From NCBI GenBank assembly GCA_023159155.1, contig JAJNNX010000003.1, positions 124,001 through 188,000 of the forward strand: a DNA stretch of 64,000 bases, read 5' to 3'. Below the pieces are notes generated by a model. That model saw only the letters and a list, made by a program, of their open reading frames with translations, did not search any database and was not told the DNA's origin. This document shows, in pieces, positions 1 to 10,532 of the stretch; position 1 is the first letter of the stretch, and the number at the start of each line of letters is the position of its first letter. Origin of the DNA: Ustulina deusta. Its lineage: Eukaryota > Ascomycota > Sordariomycetes > Xylariales > Xylariaceae. Position numbers and translations under genes: made by a program.

Positions 1-364
1 CTCGGGTTTTTGCTTTCCGCAATAAATGATTGATGATTGGAACCTTTTCTGTTGAAGTTTGGGAGAACACACTAAAATCAAAGAGTGTGTTAATCAGAAG
101 GGTATTCACTCTCAGCCTCTGACGGCGACTGCTATTTCTTCTGTATAGTACAGGGTCCATAATGAGATGGAACGGATATAGAAAGACTCGTGTAAACACA
201 ACAATACACAATACACAATGAGCAGTACACTGGCATTTTCATCGCTCTTGTAATCCCTGCAGAGCAATCTGAAGCCCCCCTTGTTCGTAAAGTTACACAA
301 ATTGTCACACTGCTTCGCAATAAGCGAAAGACACTTCCGCTCCTCAACGCCCACACAGAATTTC
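1..364. other. Intergenic, no gene seen
   Basis: Low-complexity-free, mixed-composition DNA. The open frames here are short, overlap each other on one strand and lack splice or protein-like features. Nothing can be supported. Confidence 0.5.
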
Positions 365-673
365 CTACTGACTCCCACCGCGTGGACGCTCGCCCTCGGA
401 ACTCAGGCTCCTTAATCGACGATCCGCCTCAGCCATCTCGCGTTCGTATTCAGTAACGTGAGAGCGTAGTCGCTCGCCACTCCCAGCAGCTTCCCGTTCG
501 AGATGATTCAGGCCAGCGAGCTGCGAATCCGCCTCGTCCATGGCTCGGGAGTGTTCACGGCCGAGCGTGGCAAGAGGTACGTTCGCTTCCGTCATCGCGA
601 CGCGGTGCTTTTCGTTGGCTTTATCTTGCATCGCACTCAGGCCCTCCATGACCTCTTCGTACGATGGGTCCAT
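365..673 (-). CDS. Small coiled-coil hypothetical protein (102 aa)
   Basis: This is an intact ATG-to-TAG frame of 102 codons. The predicted protein is highly charged and almost entirely helical in character. It is rich in Glu, Arg, Ala and Met with heptad-like spacing, which suggests a coiled coil along most of its length. There is no signal peptide or membrane segment. The opposite strand is also open here for 99 codons (503-802), but that product is a less protein-like mix of Arg, Phe and His, so I prefer the minus strand. I do not recognise a family. It stands alone, with no close neighbour, and could be one exon of a larger gene. Confidence 0.4.
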   Translation of the reverse strand: MDPSYEEVMEGLSAMQDKANEKHRVAMTEANVPLATLGREHSRAMDEADSQLAGLNHLEREAAGSGERLRSHVTEYEREMAEADRRLRSLSSEGERPRGGSQ

Positions 674-3437
674 TTTGAATTGCGCTTGAAGGCAGTACTT
701 AAGATTCGTCTTGGGATTAGATGGGTAGGTGGAGAGTCATCACCCATAGACTTGCTTGATACAGAACTTGGACCGTCCTTGAGGCCTGTTAGTGTAGACT
801 AGATAGGCATGTCGCCAGATACCTACCTCGTTATGCGATGAGGAACGGACAAGGTCTTGATTCTTGAGGTATCCCGTTTAAGGTAGGCTTTATCGGGAGA
901 GGGGTAGGATTCATATAGGATTAGATGACGTCATGGGCCGATATTATCGGGTTCTCGATAACCTCTATTTCCCGCACATAGCATCATCATGGACTTGGTA
1001 CGGGTTCTTTACGAGGCGTCTGCCTGTGTGTCTCATGGAGAAGAAAAAAGGATTACCCGTTGCATGTGAGTGCTTGTTCTCTATCTCCTGCTACCTCCAC
1101 GGCGCCAAACTACCCGGGCAGGTGGTGTATAGCGACTTCATATCATATACCTACGTCAATGGACCAGGTTGGAGTAGGTAATGCGTAGTGTAGATCTACA
1201 TCATATACAGTGCTCCCAACATTGGGTCCTTTTACACACTGAATTCCCATGCCTGGATGTCGGTTCATGACCGATAGTAAAGCTTGCAACCCTCAACGTA
1301 TCGAATGCGCTCTTCGGCCCAATAGAGGATCTTCCCGTCGAGATAAGCGAAGTGTGTGTGTGCATTCTCAACTCTTCAACGTCCCTGGGAAATCATATAG
1401 CTAACGTTGGATTATATCCACTTTGACGCGAAGTTCGAGGTGGACTGACGAACCAACCACAAGAGGAGTTGGTTACTTGCTAAAGTACCTGACTATAACT
1501 TAATTAACGCTAGCCTAATAATAATAGGTAGCCACGATGCATTAGGAATATCACTTAATATCACTATGTCTTACACGGGAATGAAGCCCGGTCCCCAAGT
1601 GCTACCTGACGGTGAGGCCGAGCTTCCCGACACGCCTACAGCATGCATACACTACCTGATCTGATGCATGGCCAATCATGAACCAGCAGATGGTCTCGAA
1701 TTACTCTGCATGGCGCATGCAGGATACACCGCAAGAAATCTTCTGCTCCTCTGCCTTTCTAAGTACCTAGCTTTTCTTCTTCTTGACCTCCCTCTTGTCT
1801 TTGACGGTCTCCGTAGAGCTATCCATCAATTAGGTTCGGCTAAGAATGGTGGCTGGCTGGATAGTCGTTGTTGTACTTAGCAGTGCTGGACTCGATAGCG
1901 TGGACTTCCTGCTTCCGACTCCCCTCGTTTCATAGGTAACATGTTAGGTTCGCGGTAATCTGGCCAAACATGCAGGTCTCTGTGACATTTTAATGCTTTA
2001 AACAAACAGTCGTTCGTCATTATTTCTGCTCTTGTTTGTCGGGGAAGGGCGTGAGGAACAAGACCTTCCTTATTCAGAGACATATCAGCCTGCCCTACGA
2101 CTCAGTCTTCGAACCTCTCGTATACGACCTGTTTCTCCAAGGTCTGGACAGGTTTGGCGGCTAGTCACGTTCGGCGACCTACTGCACACGAGCTGTTGAT
2201 AACGGAGGCTAATCGAAGCTTGTTGTGGGGACACGCGATGTACCGGCCGCTGTTCGCACTTACACGAGAGCAAAATATCGGAAGTACGGCAACTCAGGGT
2301 ACAGTCGATCGGTACTTGTCTGCCGTACCTGCGGAATTACTTGCCTCGAAGGCCAGACCTGCCTTTGGACGACAATAGATATTTAAAAAATCGGCTTTCC
2401 CACATCTACTGTTTCCTGACCTTCTCGTCTTTCTTCAACCCCTCCAAATTACAGTTGACAGATTATGGACCAGCCATCACGCCCGGATTTACGGCACGCC
2501 CAATCATTATCGCACTCGGCACTGCCGGCATCTTCCACTAGCCGTGGAGCCCCCTGCCGACCCGATATTTCGCTGTCTAGCGCTCTCCTGTAGCGCTCTC
2601 CACCTATCTGTATAGGTACCTAGTTACAGGCGATCCGGGAGGACTCTACAGTGCTGCCTGAAGACAACAATTTCCATCGTCCCCAACAGCCCAAACCCAG
2701 TCCAGAGCTGGGCTAGCCATCGGAGTTCTTGGCATTGAAACCCTCATTCCAGTCTGTCGGGCCGCTCGTCTACTGAGCGTGCAGCACGGTGTTGCGTTGA
2801 CGTGAACCTACCATTCAGGTGAGCAGGCATTCACATTATGATTGCTATTTATTATTTTGTCGAAACCCGTCGTCATCTCAAGGGGGCGGATGCACAGCTG
2901 GCGCAAACTTATGACATTACGCGCCGTCCAAGCCGCCATCACCCTTGCATCGTTGCCGTTTCCCGAATGGAGCCAACCCTCTGCATCAAATCATGCCCAT
3001 TCCACATTCTTGCCTGGCAACAGTGCTGAGTGAGCGAAAGAGGGGACCATTAAGGCTGCATGATGGTGGCCAGTGAGCTCGGCCAGGTGATGCCGGATTG
3101 CACCGTGCCCGCATCACATCGTCCATGACTTGGGGCTAATAATGACCTTCACTTTCCCTTGCTGACCCTCTTTCTTTTGTCGGCTTCCATCTCCAGCCAG
3201 CAAGCACCGTATACTCAAACAAAGCAACAGAGCTTCATTCACCTCATTGTAGCCTGACTCAAACCTTCATTCATCCTCTGTTACATCCTACTCAGACATT
3301 GTCCTCCCTGAGAAGCTTCTAAGGCATCACGCTACCAAACTATCTTCTCAAATTGTATATATGGCGGCTGGACCGCCTTGCTCCCTATATTTCGTCAAGA
3401 TCACCATTCTCACGATTTCCCGTTAGACCGACCTGCA
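674..3437. other. 2.8-kb intergenic region
   Basis: No convincing gene is visible. Open frames of 60-90 codons occur in several frames, but they overlap one another and have no protein-like composition or splice continuity. The last 300 bp or so, with CT-rich and CAA-rich stretches, probably forms the promoter and 5' leader of the gene starting at 3438. Confidence 0.5.
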
Positions 3438-4025
3438 ATGGGCTTGCTCTCTCTATACAAGACCAAGGAACGTGACCTGCCAAGAACCTATGCCTATACT
3501 GTCTCATCGGATAGTTTGACCACCACCACTATGTCGACGACCTCTTATAGCACCAGCGACAGTCGACCGACGAGCCGTCACTATGAAACCGGCTTCCCGG
3601 ACTCTTTTGCCTCGTGCACGACATCGATGCGACACCCGGACGCCATTCTCGACCCGGGCTTCGCTATTTCTGCCGAGCATATTGACCCTGCCAAGACACT
3701 ACATCGCTCGCGGAAGTCGTTGCTTCGCAAGCACAGACGGACCATCAGCTACGGGAAGATCAACGAGGGAACCTTGGGCCAGAATTTTACAGAACGGCCT
3801 CATTCCAGGTTGTCTGCGGCGGACAGCGCGACCGAGCTAGTTGACCAAAAATCCCATGACCTTGCACAGCCGTCGAAGGCTGGTGCGGAGAGCCCGAGCC
3901 GGGCAAAGGGGTCTGAAAGTATCTTGGGCATATCCCCAGGATTCCAGTACACTGACGACGGGGAGCATGACGGTGACGAACGGCGGAGAAACAAAATCTT
4001 TCGGAAATTGATGAATAAACCCTAA
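3438..4025 (+). CDS. Ser/Thr-rich hypothetical protein (195 aa)
   Basis: A single-exon frame of 196 codons runs from the ATG at 3438. The N-terminal quarter is strongly Ser/Thr/Tyr-rich, with runs of Ser and Thr around residues 22-45. A basic patch (HRSRKSLLRKHRR) follows near the middle, and the C-terminus is charged and basic, ending NKIFRKLMNKP. There is no signal peptide, membrane segment or known domain that I can see. The frame continues upstream to 3378 without an ATG, so 3438 is the first legitimate start. Composition suggests a disordered, possibly phosphorylated protein of the kind common in fungi. The function is unknown. Confidence 0.65.
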   Translation: MGLLSLYKTKERDLPRTYAYTVSSDSLTTTTMSTTSYSTSDSRPTSRHYETGFPDSFASCTTSMRHPDAILDPGFAISAEHIDPAKTLHRSRKSLLRKHRRTISYGKINEGTLGQNFTERPHSRLSAADSATELVDQKSHDLAQPSKAGAESPSRAKGSESILGISPGFQYTDDGEHDGDERRRNKIFRKLMNKP

Positions 4026-4572
4026 ATGTGGTCGGGCTCTGGAGGCAGAAATGAAGATGGGGCGATCACAATCACGAGACACGGCCGAATAAAGATTAGA
4101 AGCCGTCTGCTTCTTATATGCAGCAAGGTGAGAATGCTCACGGTGGTTTTCAGTTTGGGCACCTTGTTTCTTTTAGCGTTGGTGTTTGCGATAGCATGGT
4201 TTAATCGTGGATTTCGGAGAAATGTGTCCTGTTTTTGGAGAGGTTCTTGGGGATGTTCGGGTACTGGCAAGCAGTACTGTCGATGTGTGTTGCTGCGACG
4301 GTAGAACACGGGTCCAACACCCCATTACCTGATGGCCGAATACTCATATGAGCTAACCAAACCGATGGAAAAGCAAAATTACCTAGGGGCACGAATAAAT
4401 ATATATTTAATAATGATGAACTTTGGATTCAAATTCAAAGCAACAGAGCTCTCAAACCCCCTTTTAGCAGCAGATGCTGTCGTACATTCAACACCGCCAA
4501 ACTACCAGCCAACTGATATCTTGTGTGAATAGTTCGTTATCGCTCGTCTGGTTGTAGTTTATGGGAGATCTC
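4026..4572. other. Intergenic (convergent 3' ends)
   Basis: This gap separates the plus-strand unknown gene from the minus-strand DUF952 gene. A 92-codon open frame begins right after the stop at 4025, but it has poor composition and is read here as 3' UTR. No other structure is seen. Confidence 0.45.
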
Positions 4573-5142
4573 TCAAACTAGAAAACCGCTTTGCCTCTCC
4601 ATCGCGTCTCCCCAGCTCTCACCCGCGGATCGGGAAAATTCCTTGGTCTCCGCCACGTCGTCGGCCCCGAAGTTACCGTACAGATGCGGACAGCCCTGTA
4701 CCTCCCAGGTCGTAGCACTGTGGAAATCGGGCTTGAAACGGATCTTGAGGATCCAGAGAGTCGTCGAATCCTTGAAGAAGAGTCCGGCTGTCGTCGGGAT
4801 CTTGGGAACGATGTCAGTATGATGTATTTAGGTACGTAGGTGGGTGGGTAATAAATAAATGTGAGAAAAGGGTTTCCGAAAGAGGAGCGAGAAGCCGCTC
4901 TCGGATCGGCGGAGATAGGAAGCCGATGATGTGGAAGCGACACTCACTTGCGTCGCTATGCTCAAGTGTACAAAGCCGTCGTTCTGGTCCAGCTCCGAGA
5001 GCGGGTACTGCGCAGGGATGGGCGATGGAGGGGCCGTCGGCACGATCTTGTAGACATACGTCGGGAGGGGCGTTGGAGGAGCCATTGTCGGTCTGAGGCG
5101 GCTGGCGTATGTCGGATATTGAGGAGGAGAGGTCGGGTTCAC
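4573..5142 (-). CDS. DUF952 family protein (140 aa, two exons)
   Basis: Exons are 5142-4948 and 4800-4573, and the 147-bp intron has a GTGAGT donor and an AAG acceptor. Joined, they give 140 residues. A Pro-rich N-terminus leads into YVYKIVP and then LDQNDGFVHLS, the hallmark of the DUF952 family, whose core is about 110 residues. The second exon continues the fold with IPTTAGLFFKD, WILKI and the C-terminal HLYGNFG region that carries the conserved His-Leu-Tyr. The frame joins exactly in phase. DUF952 proteins are small cytosolic proteins with an ADP-ribosyltransferase-like fold and no settled biochemical role in fungi. An internal Met at codon 20 is an alternative start. The gene is divergent from pmp3, across about 1.9 kb. 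Confidence 0.85.
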
Positions 5143-7064
5143 TGGTTCTTGCTCCCAAAAGCGTGAGATTTATGATATTTTCTTGGTCTCGTCTACCTTA
5201 TCTCTAGCTATGGTACCTGAGGGTTTTTGGGTCGAGGCTGACTAATAAAACGATATCCGGTTTCCAGCGGGTCCTTGCGCCCAAGGTGTACGATACCATC
5301 TTGACGACTCACGCTCATGGAGGCGACGGTTCCCGCCTGGAACAAACAATAGCCATAATTTGAGGATTAGAGATGAGAGAACCCGCGTTTCTCGGACAGT
5401 TGTTTCTCTTCCTGACAAATCCCGTCCGTGTCTGACGCCCGGCTTGGCATTGTCGGACTGGTCTCCTTTTCCCGTCCTTACCCACCACCAAGCGAGGAGC
5501 AAGCAAATGACCCGATCTCTTGTCTTCTACTAGATACAATCGTCGAGTTGAAACATTTAGTACGAGGGTCATTCTCCCAGCGCAACATAAGAGGCTCCAG
5601 AAAGTTTGCGCTCATCGTTCCCACGCGGTAGATGAGACTAGTTTATGAATGCGAGAATCATATAATAAGGCAGATGTGGTTTAGTAAAACCCCGCTTCAT
5701 TGTCTAGTCAACATTTCTGTCATCGGTCTATCCCGGTCTCGAGGGGAGCGAAAATACCTCCCTCTACCAGGTAACAAGAGAAACTTTCTTGAATTGCATA
5801 TTGCTTTAGTGGTCATCTCGGACACTTCTCATCACTCTGTTTGAATCGCAATCCTAGCTCGCCGCCCACATCGAGACTTGATATGGTGCATGGCATGCGA
5901 CTTGAGGGCCAATTCTATGGAACAAGTGATTGAGACAACTTGTAGAGACTTGGAGGGATACCACAGTAGGTAACTACTAGATAGACAGCGACCACCATCA
6001 GAAGTTTCAGGTAAATATGATGCCTAGATTTTCATGAACGCTGACGTATACAAGCTTGTGGCGAAGTCTCGAATGCGCAATAGGTTCTTTTGGCTATGCT
6101 ACGTACCTAAAGTACCTAAGAGGGCTGTGTTTGATTTCTCTGGGGTAAGAGCCTCAAGATAGAGTAACTATTGCCTTATTAGGTTTATTTCGTGGGATGT
6201 TCAGGTGGACAGGGGCCGGGGTTTTTTTTGGCACTGCCGAGTGAGGTAGGTAGCCTGGATATGGGGACATAGCCACAGTTCGAGACTCCAAATGTCTCGA
6301 GACGCAATGTGGCTGATGTGCGTAGCATTTGTCCGGGTGCTAATGCGGGCTGGTCTTACTAGGAAAGCTCCAAGCTACGACAAATGATGTCATTCTAACC
6401 TATGATGTCTTAGAGGCGGTGTTGCCGATTGCCGATTGCCGGCATCAAAGCTTGCCATACAGGTATCTACGATTACTTACTAGTACATTAAGTAAACATA
6501 TAGGTAAGTAGGTACCTAGGTACTGTACTAGATACTGTACTACCTATGTACTTAGGTAGTACCAGAAACCGGCCATGCCCTGGGCAATTGAAATAGCAAA
6601 CAGCAGAGGAGATAGCCAGTCCCACTGTCAGGGCAGGTACACACGATAGGTTGATGACGCAGCGTCTACCTCGTGACAGGGTAAAGAATGCAGGTAGTGT
6701 CAATGGTTCCATCATCATCATTCATTGTCCGGTCCAGCAATCCCAGAAGATGAGCAGAGAGAAACAAGTGGCAACCCAGCCAACCAAGAAATATTTCAGT
6801 GCCCAAGAAACGCAATCCGTGACAAAAGCGGTTACCTGACCTGACCTGACCGCACCGGTGGACAGGCTTGATTGTTTATTTAAACACCCGACAACCCAAC
6901 AGCCCACCTTCGTTCGCCCTTCGTCTCTCGACTTTTATCACATCCCTCGTTTTCTTGTCTCTCCAAATTCGACTACCGCCATCGAAGAAGATCTCTACTC
7001 CCCATCGAAACCCCCTACCCACATCCTTCCTCACTCCTAGCCAAACCAGCCCAACCAAGCCAAG
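5143..7064. promoter_or_regulatory. 1.9-kb divergent intergenic region upstream of pmp3
   Basis: No gene is supported. The region carries a dense block of TAGGTACCTA-like palindromes at about 6500-6560 and a short tandem CCTGA repeat near 6836-6852. The stretch 6880-7064 is C-rich and CT-rich and probably holds the pmp3 transcription start and leader. It serves both the DUF952 gene (minus) and pmp3 (plus). Confidence 0.45.
6500..6562. repeat. Cluster of TAGGTACCTA-type palindromes / dyad
   Basis: The segment contains GTAGGTACCTAGGTAC followed, after two GTACTG/TAGTAC alternations, by TACCTATGTACTTAGGTAGTACC. The halves are partly complementary and could fold into an imperfect hairpin. The same core recurs in many intergenic regions of the window. 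Confidence 0.6.
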
Positions 7065-7466
7065 ATGGCATTCACTGCTAGGTATGTCGACGGTTCGTTC
7101 GATTCATCGACGCGCTGCCGCTTTTGACATGTTGCTCATGACTGATTACGGGCCCTAGCGATATCTGCAAGATTATCTTCGCCGTCATTCTCCCGCCTCT
7201 CGGTGTCTTCCTCGAGCGTGGCTGCGGTGCCGACTTCCTGATCAATATCCTCTTGACCCTTCTGGGTTACCTCCCGGGCATCATCCACGCGCTGTACGTA
7301 TACATACTACGAACTCGCCGTCCTAGCCGATATTGCCTTGCAGTCCCCAATCGATCTAAATATCTGCCCCACAAGAAAGCGGCCAGGCCCTTACCCCCCT
7401 TCCAAGCATGACAGAGATCATGGCTAACTTTGCTTGGCATCCAGGTACATTATCCTAAAATATTAA
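7065..7466 (+). CDS. pmp3: Plasma membrane proteolipid 3 (Pmp3/RCI2 family, UPF0057)
   Basis: Three exons (7065-7081, 7159-7293, 7445-7466) encode 57 residues, the standard length for fungal Pmp3. The first exon is only 17 nt and ends within Ser6; the last exon is 22 nt. The introns are 77 and 151 bp with GTATGT and GTACGT donors. The protein begins MAFTASDICKIIFAVILPP, has the family LPPLGVFLERGCG segment, and continues with a second hydrophobic helix containing GYLPGIIHALY. It is therefore two membrane helices with a short polar link. Members are small plasma-membrane proteins that affect membrane potential and cation tolerance and are usually stress-induced. The short exons hide the gene from simple ORF scans. 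Confidence 0.95.
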
Positions 7467-8459
7467 TCATGACCGCATGAAATGCAGCGAAAGTTAGGGC
7501 GGCGGTTCCTTCCATTGACTGCGATTGATTTCTACCCAACGCACTATACCCATACAATGCATCTCATGAGGCCTGTGGCGCAGAAAGAAAATAGAGCTCG
7601 GGCTTGGCAACACACCATAAGATCACCATGAACCGCATCCAAGCGATACAAGTCAATGCGGTACGACTTAACCTAATACCGCTCTCGGCGTAGAGTGGGG
7701 GGTTTCCGTGGTCTTTGGATCACTGTTTCAATTCACTTTCGTCGTGTTCGTCACTGTCGATTCAACTTCACATGCGTCGACTTGGTGGTCCTTAGGCTGT
7801 TTGCGTCCGGAAGCGGGAAAGAGATGGGCCCATTGGCTGGCATCGCTATATTATATTCTCTTTGTTCTGTGGAGTGTCTCGGCACAACAATAGTTCTTTC
7901 AGGCGTCTTGTTGTTGGGTTGTGGCCATGCAGCTGCGAGCCCTAGATACCTATAATGATGAATGAATTTCGATACCCAACATGCCCCCATCTTGTAATTC
8001 TGCCGTTTCCTAGTTGGTTTATGATGGTGAATTCGCGATTGCCAAGCTGAGCGTGACTGTAAGCATATACCAGATATGCCACCTCAAGCTGACATGTGTA
8101 AGTTATCTAACCTAGATGGATTACATTACAAGCCGCCCTATGTTCACCTTGCTTGGGTGTGGCTGGGGAGGGTAGATCGGCCTGTCTATATACATGACAG
8201 AATGTCCTGCCTGATGGAGTATGTTAAGATTCTTCGAATTACCCCTCAAACAAGTGTCCGCTGTTTGATCAATATGGTCGTGGAAGCGAATTGGGAGAGC
8301 TGACAATAAATTCCACTCAAATGAGCCATATAACTACGCTGTAGATATATATATCACGATCATTTAACCTGCCTCGGTAGCCGGGAGTCATGTTGATGAG
8401 TACCAGAGGGTAGTTGTAAAATGGTATATGCCAGGCGGCTAAGTATGCTGTAGATTTCA
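7467..8459. other. Intergenic between convergent pmp3 and GTPase gene
   Basis: No gene is supported. An 86-codon open frame at 7695-7955 most likely lies in or beyond the pmp3 3' UTR, and its product looks unlike a real protein. The rest is mixed sequence with short TA runs, such as ATATATATATC near 8346-8356. Confidence 0.45.
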
Positions 8460-9915
8460 TTAAGCTCGGCCTACCTTGAATGATAAGACCTAGGTGAACA
8501 GATCAGCGAGCGAACTTAGCACCACAATTTAATCAAACTCACATCGTTTTTTCCTGGGCTGACAACAGCATCTTCAGATACGCGTACACTCCCTACGCCC
8601 TCCACGTAGGCTATTGGGGCATCTCCCATGATTTTTCTAGCAACCTCGCCTACCGTTGAGTTCTTCTTGACCAGGACACAATCTCTGAAAGCGACCTTTG
8701 TGTCTGAGCCTGAGCTGAAGTTCGTCGTATTCCTTACCGGGAAGACGGGCACCAGACCCAATATCTCGGCTGCCTTTGACAGAACCTGGACAACTCCAGT
8801 AGAGCCGTATCTGAACAGAATCATGTCTCTAAATTCCTCGATTATAGCCTTATTCTTGTCATCCAGCTCTTTGAGTCCCCCGCCATCCGGATCGCCGTCT
8901 GCGATGAGATCTTCACGGGTATCCACAAATTCGGTTCCCTCCGTATATCTTACATAACCCTGCTTCGCCATCTTGCGTAAAAATAGCTCGGCCTTGGCCG
9001 AGCAAGGTACGACCAGGTTGGGATCTTGCTGCTTGGTAATCTTCATGAGGTTTGTGTAGGCGTCTGAGTCGTCAATCTTGTTAAGAGCGATGACGGTAGG
9101 AAATTTCTCGTCGGTGAAGGCGGTCACAACCCGGTCTACCGTTTCTTCGGACCATGCCTCGAGCGGCTCTTTCAGCGCCAGCTTGTCCAGCGTACGCGCG
9201 ACAACCTTCGACGTACTCCCGTAGCCAGAGAACTGCTGCTGCAGCGTCTCGACGGCCGTGGCCTTGACGGCAACATGGCGCCGCTTGATCGAACCCCACC
9301 GCTCCCAGAGGTTACCCTTGATCCACTGGACGATCTCGCTGCGCAACCAGGCGATGTCCTGCGACGGATCGTAGCCCCGCGTATTCTCGCCCTCGGCGTT
9401 CGTCCTCCCACTCGCATCCACCACGTGGATCAGCGCGTCGGCGTGGCGCAGGTCGTCAAGGAACTTGTTCCCCAGCCCTTTACCCTGATGCGCGCCGGGG
9501 ACCAGCCCTGCAACGTCGAGGAGCTCGATGGGCACCGAGCGTCGCCCGTCAACGCAAGACCCGTAGTTCGGGCGGCATTTGTCTTGCATGTTGAACCGCT
9601 CGCAGGCGCACTGTATCTGGAGATAGCCGATGGCACGTTGCGGGTCGATAGTCGTGAACCTTTGCAATACATCATGTCAAATGTGAGTGACGCATTCACC
9701 TGAAGGAGAAGCAAGCAAGCGACGGGTCGGGGAGGCAGGCGTACGGATAGTTTCCTGTGGTGCGGGCATCAGATCAGCGTCGTTGCTCAGCTCGACAGGC
9801 TGGCGCGAGATCCAAACCCACCAACTTTGGACGTGGCATCGGTCAAACTGTTCAGGGTCGTGCTCTTGCCCGCCGAGGGCTTGCCGACTAGGCCGATCAA
9901 GGGATCCCGCGGCAT
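8460..9915 (-). CDS. YGR210C-type YchF-like GTP-binding protein (416 aa, 4 exons)
   Basis: Exons are 9915-9822, 9754-9745, 9659-8543 and 8489-8460. The second is a 10-nt microexon. Joined, they give 416 residues against 411 in yeast YGR210C. The G1 P-loop GKPSAGKS is at residues 11-18. The microexon completes the VGNYPFTT G2 region that is otherwise missing. G3 reads [11 protein letters not shown] and G4 reads ALNKID. A central helical insertion and a C-terminal TGS-like region, ending VLSFKVGRA from the 30-nt last exon, follow. Family members are P-loop OBG/YchF-related GTPases associated with translation, but this branch is little studied. The gene is divergent from the SET-domain gene across a 617-bp spacer. 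Without the two short exons a gene caller would truncate both ends. Confidence 0.93.
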
Positions 9916-10532
9916 CGTGCGACGAGCGTTCTTCGTGGACGGTTTGGCGAGGAGCAAATAGGAACCTTGAAGCCTCCTTGTCGGTAGATCGGATAGATAG
10001 ATGCCTAGATAGATAACTTATGTCACCTGACCTACCCACTATAGTAGGTAGTACATATGCTGTACACGGTAACCATAGTGCTAGCCTCCATCCATTCTAG
10101 GTACAACCCACAATACAACAGAATAAGTACCAGGTGTTGGTGTTGGGGTGGGATGATCTAAGGTGGGGGTCGTATAAATTGCGCGGGGCATGTTTTCGCG
10201 GTTCCTACCTACATACTAGGTACTGGATGTACCCAAGATATACAGCATATTTTAAGCCGCTTTCACGTGCCATTGACGTAAGTTACCGGGAGATATATAG
10301 GTACCACGTCCAATCATCCAGCACCTTGGACCACCACATAATAGGCTAGGTAGTTGGGTACTTAGGTAAGTTGTTGTATCGTGTCGCAACGAAAAAGACA
10401 AACCTCCTTGTTGATTTGTCCAATATTCATAATATATCTATCTATTTATATATATGTGAGTGAGTGCTCGTGTGTGCTTATTTATCCACCTCGGACTACC
10501 AGATATTCTTATTTTATCGGATTCCGGCCAAC
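9916..10532. promoter_or_regulatory. Shared divergent promoter (GTPase / SET methyltransferase)
   Basis: This 617-bp spacer separates the starts of a minus-strand and a plus-strand gene. It contains several TAGGTAGTAC/CCTAGGTAC elements (about 10035-10060, 10205-10225 and 10345-10375) and AT-rich stretches near 10430-10460. No other gene is visible. Confidence 0.45.

Noticed and set aside
503..802. 99-codon plus-strand frame
   Set aside because: It overlaps the minus-strand coiled-coil frame, which has far more protein-like composition.
7695..7955. 86-codon frame downstream of pmp3
   Set aside because: It probably lies in 3' UTR or intergenic sequence; it overlaps a minus-strand frame of equal length and has no features.
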